A stretch of 64,000 bases of DNA from Nocardia amamiensis (GTDB lineage Bacteria > Actinomycetota > Actinomycetes > Mycobacteriales > Mycobacteriaceae). Below are positions 26,101-38,100 of this stretch, piece by piece. Where the stretch lies: the NCBI RefSeq assembly GCF_015477605.1, contig NZ_JADLQX010000005.1, forward strand, positions 124,001-188,000, read 5' to 3'. Made by a program: the position numbers and the translations under genes. The notes below the pieces were generated by a model. It was given only the letters and a program-made list of their open reading frames with translations, was not told the origin of the DNA and made no database searches. Positions within the stretch are counted from its first letter, which is position 1, and each line of letters starts with the position of its first letter.

Positions 26101-29100
26101 CGGAACGTACGAAAGCAACGGATTCTGTTCGATCGCAGCCATTTGATCCTCGGTCGGTTCCGAGGACAAAACGCCCGTTCTCGATCTCGGCGCGGGAACC
26201 TCGCCAGTTCCATGCTTTTCCGCCATGGTCAGCCGGTCGTGCAGATCCAGCATGAAATCCACTGTCAGCGCTCGACTGCCGTGTTCTCGGGCAACCAGTC
26301 GCGCGCCCAGGTGACCTGCCCAGGCCCGCTCACCGAAGACCAATTCCGGCCGCGGCTGGTCGGCGATCACCGCGATGCTCAGGTATTTGTCCTCGATCAG
26401 CAAACTGGCCTCGAGCAGAAGCGCGGAGTCGGTGTCTATCCCGAGCGCCGCCGAGCGATCGGCGATCAGCGCTTCGACATCGGCGTCGCTCACCGGTGCT
26501 GTTGTCGCGGGCGGACTCAGCTCCGCATCGGACGACAACGCCTCCCGTTCCGAAGCAGGCGACCTCGCCGGCTCGACGTCGCCGATCTGCCCGGGTTCGG
26601 GCTCGCCGAGCTCGGCGCGCCGACCGCTGTCCGGCTCGCCCGGTCCGGTGGGCGGATCCGCCGGGGCGGTGCCACTGGAATCCGGCCCGCCGGAATCGGG
26701 ATTCAACTCGACCTCGATGAAGCGCGGACGGTATTTGGTCACGTCCTCGATCACGCCGCCGGGGTCGAGGCTGTTGACGTTGTAGCTGATGACCAAGCCG
26801 TCGCCGCGGCGGAGTTCGGGATGCTCGTGGGCGTTGTAGGTGATCACGTCGGCGTCGCCGTAAGAGCCTTCCGCGCCGGTCTCCGGGGTCCGGTAGAGCA
26901 CGGTCGGCGAAGTGAACGGTCCGGTCGGTGCGTCCGCGACATAGGCGAGGATGTCGGTACCGAACGGGGACCTGGTGTCCTGCGTGATCAACAAGTAGTG
27001 GCCGCGCCACCGGGTGACGCTGTATTCGTTGGCGACACCCGGCATGACGCGTGCGGATTCGGTCTCGCTCGACGACCAACCCGAGCCGTCGAAGAACTCC
27101 CACGACGTGCGCAGATCATCGCCCCGCACGCGGGCGACGTGCATGTATTTGGACGTGCCGTCGTCCTCCATGCCGTAGATGTAAGTGTGGGTGCCGTCGA
27201 ATTCGAGCCACGCCGTCCAATTCACGCCCGTTTCCGAGGGCATCGGGATAATGTCGAGCAGGCGGAGATCGTCAGTGCCGAACCGGGCGAGCACGTTGTC
27301 GCGGAAGGCGAAATCCCACATCCCGGCGCCGGTGCGGGAGAACCCGACGAACATGACGTTCAGCGTGGATCCGGTGACGAACGATCCGCCGAGCCAGTAG
27401 AAACCATCCGGCCCCGACTGCACCAGAGCCTGCGGAACCTCCTGCGTCCCACCGTGAATCGTCGACATCGCGCCGTTGTCGTCCACCACGAAGGTGTTGT
27501 TCACGAAGTGGCCATCCGAGGGCCTGGACCCGTCCGGACGCACCGTGCCGAGGAACGTGTCGGAGAACATCCACAGATGCCTGCCGTCCGGCAACCGCCG
27601 CGAGTAGGTGCTGTCGGCGCCGGTCCAACCGCCGCCGGTGTCGCCGTACCGCGCGAACGCCGCGGCCAGCCCCTCCTGTGGCGCGACCCGGACCAGCAGT
27701 TCCTGCAGCACGAACCAGGTCGATTTGCCCACCTCGAGCTCGGTGGTTCCCGCATCGTGGGTCATGTCCGCGACCATCGCCAGGCCGCGGCCGCGCTCGC
27801 CGAGGCCCGCGATCAGCGCGTCGAGGTCGAAGTCGTCGTCCGACTGCTCGATCAGGTCGTCGGGCCGCAGATCGAAGCCCTCCAGTTCGGGCTGCACACC
27901 GCTGGTGTCGATCACGTCGACGCGCACCGATCGGGCGCCCGCCTTCCCGGTCACCTCGATGACGACCCGGACCGGGTCCGAGGTGTGGTCCAGCGCATTC
28001 GCGACGAGTTCCGACACGACGACGCGCATGTCGTCGAGCTGCCCAGAATTGCGCCAGCCGAGTTCGCGCAGCTTCTCGACCACCCAGTTGCGCGCGGTCT
28101 CGGCATCTGCCCTGCGCTCGTCGGCGGATAGGTCCGGATCCGTGCCGAAGGTCTCCTCGATGCGGACCGGTCGCGGATCGGTGTCCGAGGACATGCCGAT
28201 CCCGGTATCCGGGCGTGCGTTCGAGTCCGGGGTGAATTCGTCGATGGAGCGGGTCGGCGTCCCGTCGGGCGTGTAGACGATTCCCGACACGGCGCGGACA
28301 TCGGGGGTGGGCTGCCCCGGCTGGTATGGGTGCGGGAAGCCGAGGGCGGAGTCGTGCACCATGATGGTGCCGCCCTGGTTGGTCATGACGTAGGCGTGTG
28401 CGCCGACGCCGTGCCGGTCGGCAGGTCCGTGGTAGTCCTCGACCACCAGGATCGTCGCGCCGTCGTCCATTCCGCGCAGCCGGTCGGCGATCGCGTCGCG
28501 GGAGTCGAAGCTTTCCAGACGTCCACCGGCCGCGTCCTCCAGCTGATCGGCCGTCATTCCCTCGGGGCCGACCGCCGCCTCGGGCACCCGTACGACCGTG
28601 CTGCCGGTCAGGTCGACCACCCGTGAAAGCGATTGTGGTGCACAGTCGTTGCGGTAGCGCGTGGTGTCGGTCGGGGTGTCGTCGGGTGCGCGCTGCCGGG
28701 TCGTACCGTCGACGACCTCCGGATCCGGCGCGGGGCCGCTGTCGCTGGAGAACAGGCCGCGGAGGCGCCGCCACAGGCTCGGTGCGTCCGCGCGGGCACC
28801 GGGCGCGGTGCTCTCCGGCTCGGGAGTGGGCGCGACCTCGGGCTCCGGCGGCGGAGCGATGCGTGGCACGTCCCTGATCCGCCCCGGCCATTCACTGCCG
28901 CTGATCACGCCGTCGGTTTGGATTTCCGCGAGCCGCCGGATCTCGCCGTCGACGGCTTCGGGCTCGATGCCCAACTCGGTGAGCACGGCGCGTAACGCGT
29001 CCGGATGCAGTTCCCTCGCCGCCGCGAGCGGATCCGGGTGCAGCGACTCGTGCAGCGCGTCGACCACGAAACTCGACCGGATACCGATGCGACTGGTGTC

Positions 29101-32100
29101 CAGCGGCGAGGTGTGCTCGCCATCGTGGATCACGAGAGATCCACGCGGGCGGCGCGCGTCACCGGCCGCGGTGAGATAGTCGTTGTGATCTTGATCGGCA
29201 TCGATGTAGACCCCGATCGCCACCGCGTGCCGCTCCGCCAGCGAATATGCCGACACCGGGCTACTCGGCAGGACCCGGACCAGTTCCTGCAGTGAACCGG
29301 CGCCATAACGCCCGGTCCACGCGATGGTCGGCGGCACATGCCCGTACCCGAGCAGCAGATCCCTTCGGTACCGGGCGACTTCACGGACGACCGAACCGGA
29401 TGGCAGCACCTGGATCTGACCGAACGTCTGGCCGGATGTCGGCTTGTATACCCACTTGCCGCCGTCGGCGAATTCGACGATATAGACGGCGTTGCTCTCC
29501 GGGCCGGTGGGAATGCGCTCGTAGCGGACCGGTTCCCCTTTCGCGCGCACGGCCTCTTCCACCGCGGTCCACTGTGCGCGCGCCCGGGCGAGCTGGGCAT
29601 CGGGATCGCCCGGCGGGTGCGGCGATTCGCCGATCAGACTGGCGGGACGGGCGCCGCCGTCCCTGCCGAGGTCATGCGGGTGTTGCGGAACGCCTGCGGC
29701 GTCGTAGTGAATTCCCCAGGTTCCCGCTACGCCAGGCGGCGGAGTCCAATCCTGGTAGCGGCGAACCTCGTTCGTCGCGGGGTCGCGCACCAGGATGGTG
29801 CCGTTGTCGTTGGTCATCACGTACGCGTGCGCGCCGACGCCGTTATTGCGTTCGGCCACGCCGTGGTACTCGTCGACGACCAGGGTGGTGGCGCCGTCGC
29901 CCATGCGCCGCAAGCGTGCCGCGATGGTCGCGTGGCTTTCGGCTCGCAGACGGCCGCCCGCGTACGCTTCCAGATCCTGCCAGCGCATGCCGTCCATGCC
30001 GACGGCCCTTGCCGCGGCGACGTCGATCGCCGTGCTGCCGGTCCGGTCCTGGACGATCCGCAACGAGCGAACGGCACAGTCGCGCGGACCGGCCTCGGTC
30101 ACATGCGCGACGCCGGGCGGAGTAGTCACATCCGGCGCCCTGGTATCGGTGCTGCCGTCGTCGTAACGACCGCGCTCGACATCGATCGGCGCGGTACCGA
30201 CCCGGCGCCGCGCCCACCCCGGGTCCGGCGGCGGATGGCGATGATCCACCGAGGGCAGGGTGTCGCCTCGACCCGCGGCGATCCGGCCGAAGTTGGCCAG
30301 CGACTCGGTGGGCCGCCCGGTCCGCGGATCGCTGGGTCGCAGATAGCCTTGGTGCACCTGTTCGGCATTGCCGAAGTTCTCCGACCGCGGGAATTCGGCG
30401 CGAATTCGTCTCGCGCCGAACGCTTCCGACGACGGGTCCATGCCGAGACCGAGCCCGGTGCCGAGATAACGGCTCCACGCGCCCGGTCGGTCGGCGCCGA
30501 ACATGGTCACCGGGTCACGCCAGGAGGCGGCGACGTAGACGTTCTGCGCACCGATGCCGAACGCCGCGGCACTGCGCACCGGCCCCGCGCCGGGGGAACC
30601 CGACAGCGCGATCGAGCCGACCAGCCCGGCCAGCCTGCCGTGTTTGCCCGCGAAGCTGGCGGTGACGGAACCATAGCTGTGCGCGAAGATCCGGTTCGTC
30701 AGCTGCCGCGGGTCGGCGGTTCCGGCGTGCGCCCTGGTCGCGTGGAAGGCCGCGATCTCGTGCAGCAGGAGGTCGCCGCCCGCCTTCGCACGACCGCGGA
30801 AGGCGGCCCTGACGTACCCGGTGTTGATCGGACCGGTCGGCGCGTCGTATCCGATCCAGATGATCGAGGCCAATTCCAGATCGGGGTCCACCCGCTTGGT
30901 CTCTTCGTACAGATGACGTAGCGGGGTGAACTGATAGTGCAGCGACCGCAGAGTGGTATTGGTGCCGGGGACATGCCAGTTCACCGTTCGGGCGGTGTCC
31001 ACGTCGCCGAGCGCGACGACCACCTTGCCGTCGCCGCCGAAAGCCGTCGCGTCGTAGGACAGAACGTGGACGGGCGGATTGCCGGGCAGCTGACCTGCCT
31101 GCTGTTCCAGCTGCGCCAAGTGGTTGCGGGTGCGGACCAGGTTGCCCAGCTGCTTCAGCTCGGCCGCGCTCAGCACGGTGCGCGACCACCACATGCCGCG
31201 TCCTTCGGGCCGCCGCGCGAGGAACGTTTCCAGGTCGCGGGTGATCGCGAGCCGGTTCGCGTCGTTGCGCACCTGCGCGGGCAAGCCGTCGGCGTTGCCG
31301 ATCTGATGCGGGTAGACCCGCAGCAGAGCCTGCTGTGCCGGGCTCAGCTCGCCGGGGCGGGCCGGGTCGGTCAACGCATGCCACCAGTCGGCGTTCTCGG
31401 TCGCCCGCCGCCGCGCGGAGTCGACGATGCGACGGGTTCCGCTGCGCTGCAGCGCGTCCGGTCCCTCGAAGCCGCCGTCCCGCAGCGCCGCGTCGGCCAT
31501 CCGCCGCTGCTCTTCGGTGAATCCGGGATCGACCGGAAGAGCGGGACCGAGGTGCGGCGGGTGCGTATCCGTGCCGCCTCGGTCACTGTCGCCGCCCGGC
31601 TCATCGGGGTCGGAAGCCGCCGGTTGGGTGTCCCCTGGGTCATTCGGGCCGCGTCCACCGCCCTCGACACCACGCGGGGTCGGCGCGCTACCGGACTCGA
31701 GGTCGGTGGGTCCGCTGTCGGCGACTTCCGCCCTGGCAGCGGGTCGGTCGTCACCCGACCGGCCTTGATCGGCCTGGTCGTCCGTACGTCCGCCGCGTGC
31801 GGCGTCCGGCTCGCCCGTGCCGTCCGTCCGTGCGGTATCGGCGTCGCCCGGCCCGCGGGTATCGGGTCCGCCGGCACGCGGGCCGCGATCGTTCGGGCCT
31901 CGATCCGGTCCGCGGTTGTCGGGACCGGGAGCGGGCGGCGGATCATCCGGGCCGTGATCGCCTCTCGGCTGCACCGATTCCGGAACCTCGAAGCCCTGCT
32001 CGACCAGGATCGCGCGCAGCAGGTCGGGGTGATCGGTGACGATGCCCGCGACGCCTTCCTCGATCAGGCGGCGCATTTCGTCCGGATTGTTGACCGTGTA

Positions 32101-35100
32101 GGGCACCAATGGCATGCCCACGTCGGCGGCCTGCTGCAAGAACTCGTCGGTCACCATAGCGCGCTCGGGCGAGAGCATCGTCGCGCCCGCTTGCCGTGCG
32201 GCGGCGGGGATGTCGCCGCCCGGCGAACGGCGCGGGCCGGCGACCTGCGCCGCCATGCCACGGACACGGCCCGGCCCGGAGACGCCGGGATCGACGCCGA
32301 GCCACGCTTCGGTCGCGGTGCGGGAACTCACCAGCGCGACGCGGTCGACGTCCGGCGCCAGCTCGGCGGCGTGCGTCAGCACCCGCCAGTCGAAGCCGAG
32401 CACCCGATACGGCACGTCGTAGCCGCTCAGGCACGCCACCGTCGCCGCGACCACGGCACGGACTTCCGCGTCGCTCCAGGACGGATCGGTCTTGATCTCC
32501 ACCGCCAGCGTCACGCCGCGGCCGGAGGCCAGCGCCGCGGCTTCGGCCAAAGTCGGCACCCCGCTGCCGCGCGGCGCGGCCTGCTGGGTTCCGGCGAACG
32601 ATTTGTTCACCACCGCGGTGTCGAGCGTGCGGATCTGTTCGGCCGTGAGCTCGCGAATCGGCTTACCCACGTAGGGGAATTGCGGATCGCCGGGCCGGGC
32701 CGGGCCGGTGTCGCGCACGGTGTGCCCGTCGATCTTCTGCTCGTGCGAGATGACCGGCACGCCGTCTCTGGTGAGCCCGACATCGAGTTCGATCACGTCG
32801 ACGCCGAGATCCATCGCGTGCGCGAAGCCCGCGAGGGTGTTCTCCGACCACAGTCCGCGACCACCGCGGTGGCCCTGGATCTCCGGTCTGGCCCCACCCT
32901 CGGGCACTCGACGCGGCGACCCGGGATCCCGTACGTCGCTGGAGTCCGTGCGCTCCGGCGCGGGTTGTCCCGATTCCGGGGCTCGAGGTGTCCGGTGTTC
33001 CTGAGTTCCGTCAGCGGGCCTGCGCCCGAGCTGATCCTGCCGCACCGGAGTTCGCTTGCCCTCCGGATCTTTCGGCGCCCATCCGGCACGGTGCAACGCA
33101 CCGGGCTCCTCGGGTACGACGCGGTGCGGCGCCTGCGGCACTTCGTCGCCGTGTCCGGTCGCGATCAGGCCGAAGTACGCCAGCGACTCCGGCGCCTCGC
33201 CGATGTCGGCGTCGACGAAGTCGAAGTACGCGCCGTGCGCCGGGAAGGCGCGGCCGAACGGGCCGACCGCGGGGAACTGCGACGGAATGCGCCGCGCGCC
33301 GAACGCTTCGACCGACGGGTTGATGCCCAAGCCCATATTGAGGAAGCGGCCGTGCCGGCCGGGCATGAGCGCACCGAGCCCGGTGACCGGATCGAAGGAG
33401 AGCTTGGCGACGTAGACGTTGTCGCCGATCCCGAATTCGGAAGCGTGCTGTACGGGTCCGGCGCCCGGCGAGCCGACCAGCGTGATCGTGCTGACGTCGC
33501 GAGCCAGCCGCCCGCCCGCGGCCGCATAACTCGTCGTGGTGGAACCATAGCTGTGGCCGAAAAGGTGGATCTTCGGCGGCGGTGGGCCCACCGGCCGGGG
33601 ATCGGTCGCCGCCGGATCGGCAGCCGCCTGGTCGATCGGACGTGCGGCACGGACCGCTCGGGCAGCCTGGTAGGCCATCACGTCGCGGGCGAGCAGGCGG
33701 CCACCGATCTCCGCGAACTCCGGAGTCCTGGTTTCCAGCCAGATCTTCTTGCCGCTCGGCGCGTCGTAGCCGATCCAGGCGATGGACGCGACCTCAACGG
33801 TCGGGTCGGCCAGCACCATGGACTCGTACGGGTCGCGCGCCATCTGCAGGCGCTTGGTCAGTTTCTCCACCGTCGTGGTGATGCCGGGCACCTGCCAGGC
33901 CACGTGCTCGGCGGTGTCGACATTGCCGATCGCGACGACGGCCCGGCCCTCACCGCCGTAGGCGAGACCGTCATAGGCGAGCAAATGCACTGGGGGCGTC
34001 GGCATTCCGGGTCGCACACCGCCGGACCGGTTCAGCGCCTCCTGAGTGGCGATGATGTTCTTCAGCTGCTGGCGTTCCAGCGGGGTGATGTCGCTTCCGC
34101 GGAAGATACGCGCGAGCGAGCCGCCCCGCGGCCTGCGAGCCAGCAGTGCGTCGAGGTCGCGTCGCAGCTGCAACCGGTTGGCCTGATCCTTGACGTGAGC
34201 CGGGATGCCGTCGGCATTGCCCACCTCGAATGGGTGCGACTGCACCATCGCACGCTGCATCGGGCTCAGCTCGCCGTGCGGAGTGCCGCTGTCGCGCAGC
34301 GAATCCCACCAGAGCGCGTTCTCGGTCGCCAGATCGCGCGCCCGCGTGTAGTCGTCGGCGTACCCGCGGTGCATCAGGTCCGCGGGGACCACACCGTCGC
34401 CGCGCAGCGCCAGCGCTTCCCGCACCAGCGCGCCGGTATCCGGGGCCGCGGCGACGTCGGCGGGTTCGGGCCGCGGAAGGGACCCATCGCGGAAGCGGAC
34501 CATCCGCCCGGCCTCGGGATCCGCCGAGCGGGACGCGATCCTGCGCTGCCACACACTCGGGTCTTCCACCGCGGCGCGGTGTTCCACCTCCCGCACGGTA
34601 TCGCCGTGCCCCGCGGCGATTCGCCCGATATTGGCCAGTGCCTCGGTCGGCGCGCGGGTGTGTTCGTCGGCGAACCAGTAGTACTGACTGTGCACCCGGG
34701 CGCCCGCGGCGAACCGGGGGTCTTGATATCCCATCAGCTTCAGGGATATCCGGGACAACATCGATTTCTTGGTGCCCGTGGATCCCTCGATGGGGATCTC
34801 GGCCGCCATGCGGGTGGCGCCGAAGACGTCGATGGCCGGATTCACTCCCAAGCCGATGTTCAACAGCCTGCCCTGGCCGCCGGGCGTGTTGGCGCCCATT
34901 CCGGCGACCCAGTCCCGGGACGAACTCGCCACGTAGACCTCGACGTTCGCGCCGTACTCCGCCGCGCTCTCCACCCGGCCCGCACCCGGCGAGGCCAGCA
35001 TCGTCACGGTGCCGATCTCGCGGGCGAGCCGAGCGCCCGCCGCTGCCTCGCTGACCGTGGTGGCGCCGTAACGGTGGCCGAACAGGTGATTCGTCGGCAC

Positions 35101-38100
35101 CGGCTCGCCGCCTTGGCGCGCGGCCAGGTATGCACGAGTGGCCTGGAAGGAAACCACGTCCTGGGCCAGCCGTGCGCCGCCGTCCTCCGCGCGGGCGGTG
35201 GTCGTGGCCTGCGCCAGACTGTCCGGTGCGTCGTAGCCGATCCAGGCGATGGACGCCGCGGTGACCGTCGAGTCGGTGCGCACGGTCATCTCGTAGGCGT
35301 TCCTGGCCGACTTCAGCTGCTCCACCATGGTCCGGATGCTGGAATTCACGCCGAACACGTGCCAGGACACCGAGGACGCCGTGTCGACGTCGCCGAACGC
35401 GACCACGGCTCGCCCGCTGCCGCCGAAATCCGTCGCGCTGTAGGACAGGACGTGCACCCGCGGCGTCGGCACGTCCACGTGCATGGCGCCGGCCAGCCGA
35501 TCCGCGCGCAGCAGAGCCCGCTGGGTGGCGAGGAGGTTGCGCAGCTGTCCGCGCTCGGCGGCGTCGAGTTCGGGCCCGGCGAGCACCCGTTCCAGCTGGC
35601 TGGGGTGGCGCCGATAGTGGGCGCCCAGTCGCTCGATGAACGCGTCCAGGTCGCGCCGGATCGACAGCCGGTTCGCCTCGTCCTTCACCTGGGCGGGGAT
35701 GCCGTCGGCGTTGCCGATGATCTCTGGGTGAATCGCGACCATGGCGCGCCGCTGGTCGAAACTCAACGCGTGCCACCACTGGGCGTTCTCTTCGGCCCGG
35801 GTGCGCGCGGAGCTCTCCAGATCCGCGGGGCGCAGGAGGGAATTGGCGTTCGCTGTGGGGCCGAGCCGATCACGCAGGGCGTCCTCGGCCGCCCGCACGA
35901 GATCGTGGTCGGCGCGCGTGACCTGCACGTCGTCCGGCAAGCCCGTCTCCGGGTTGCGCGGGGCGACCAAGTAGCCGGGCTCGGCCGGTTGTGCGCCGAT
36001 GCGATGCCAAGGTAGTGAGCCATCCCGCGGCGCTCGGTCCACGCCCTCGGCCGGGTCGAGCGCGTTGCCGTCCGAGTCGTAGAAGATTCCCCAGGTTCCG
36101 GCGAGGTCGCGGGTGGATGTGCGCGGCGGGTACGGGTGCGGCTCACCGACGCTGTCGTCGTGAACCATGATCGTTCCGTTGTCGTTGCTCAGCACGTAGG
36201 CGTGCGCACCGACGCCGTGTTCGTCGGCGGGACCGTGGTACTGGTCGACGACCAGCACCGACGCGCCGTCACCGAGCAGCCGCAGCCTCGCCGCCATCAG
36301 ATCGTGCGGATCCGACAGCCGCGGGTCGGCCCCATACGCGCGCAACCGGCCACCGGCGTGCGATTCCAACTGCTCCGCGGTCATCCCTGGCGGGCCGATA
36401 TCGCCCGCTGGGAGCCGTACCACGGCGCTGCCGGTCAGACGCTGGATCCAGCGCAGGGCACGCGGCGCGCACTCGTTGTGCTGCTGCTCGACTCGATTCG
36501 CGGTATCCGGCGGGTCGGTTCGCCGATCCGGGACGGTGTCCGGAACCCGGTGCGGCGTGGAGCCGTCGCCGGCGCGTGGCACACGGCCGCGCTCCGGATC
36601 CTCGAACCGAGCGCCCAATTGGCGCTGCACCCAGCCCGGTTCGGCGACCTCGGGACGGTGCGCGGCGGTGGGCACCTCGCGACCGCGGCCGGAACCGATC
36701 AGTCCGAAGTTGTCCAGCGCCTCCGTCGGCGTGCCGGTGCGGGTGTCGGCGAACTTGTAGTAGCCCGAATGCCGTTGCCAGACACCGGAGAACCGCCTGC
36801 TGTCCGGTAGTTCGGCGGCGATCCTGATCGCGCCGAATCCCGCGCTCGCCGGATCGGTGCCGAGCCCGACACCGAGCATCGGCAGGATGCGACCCGCTCG
36901 GCCGGGCACCGTCGCGCCGAGCCGTGTGAAGATGTCGTTGGACGCGGCGGCGACATAGACGTCGATGTCACTGCCGAACTGCGCGGCATTCGTCATGGGG
37001 CCGCCGGGTCCGCCCGAGAGCACGATATCGCCCGCCAGACCCACTAGCCTGCCACCCATTCCGGCCTGTTGGGTGAGGGCGGTGCCGTAACTGTGCGCGA
37101 AAACGCGGTTGACCGGTTTCCCGTCCGACCCGCGAACATGCTGCTGCGCCGCGTCGGTCGCGGCGATATCGCGCAGCAGCAGTTCCGCACCCGCCTTGGC
37201 GCGGCGCAGGGTCGCCGCCTGCAGCAGCGCGGTGATCTTTCCGCCCGCGGGCACGTCGTAGCCGACCCACGCGATCGAGGCGTTGCGCTCGCCCGCGCCG
37301 AGCCTGCCCGCGGTGACCCGGTATTCGTTGAGCGCGAAATCCAGGCTCGCGTGCAGTTTCTCGACGGTGTGTCCCATGCCGATGACGTGCCACGCCAGAT
37401 GCTGTGCGGTATCGACGTCACCGAAAGCGACAAGGGCCCGCCCTTTTCCGCCGAAAGCCGTGGAATCGAAGGCGATCACACGCACCGGTAGATCGGGGTC
37501 CACGGCCGCGGCTCGCCGCTGCGCGCCCGCGAGCGCCTTCTCGGTCGCTTGCAGGACGCGCAGCTGCCTGCGCTCGGCGCGCGTCAACCTGTCGCGCGAC
37601 CGCAACTCGGCCAGCTCCCTGGCCATCCGCAGCCGGTTGGCCCGGTCCACCGCGGCGGCATCGATGCCGGGCGCGTTGCCGATCACGGCCGGGTGCGCCC
37701 GCACCATCGCCCGCTGCATCGGGCTCAGCTGGCCAGCCGGTATATCGCTGTCGCGCAGTGAATTCCACCACTCCGCGTTACGTCGCCCGAGATCTCTTGC
37801 CCGTTCAGCCACGATGTCGGCGGGGTAGTCGCTGTGCAGCAAGTCCGCCGCCGATGCGTCCGGTCCGAGCCGCCGCAACGCGGCGTCCGCGGCGGCCAGG
37901 TCGGCCTCGCTCGGCTCGGACAGGTCTTCCGGCAGTACTCGGTCTCCGGACGGCTCGGTCAGCTCCTCCGGCGGCACGCGGTCACCGCGTTGCGCTGGCT
38001 CGTCCGCTTGTCGCGCATCGCTATCGGTAGTGGACGACGAATCCCCGGTACGCCTGGTGTCGAAACGGTCCGGGTCGGCGGCGGTGTGGTTCGTCCCAGC

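Noticed and set aside
30937..36015. Long plus-strand open frame (1692 codons) and others antisense to the giants and substrate genes (for example 12289-14667).
   Set aside because: Their translations are Arg/Gly/His-rich without domains, and the opposite strand carries clear protein families. They are shadows of GC-rich third-position bias.
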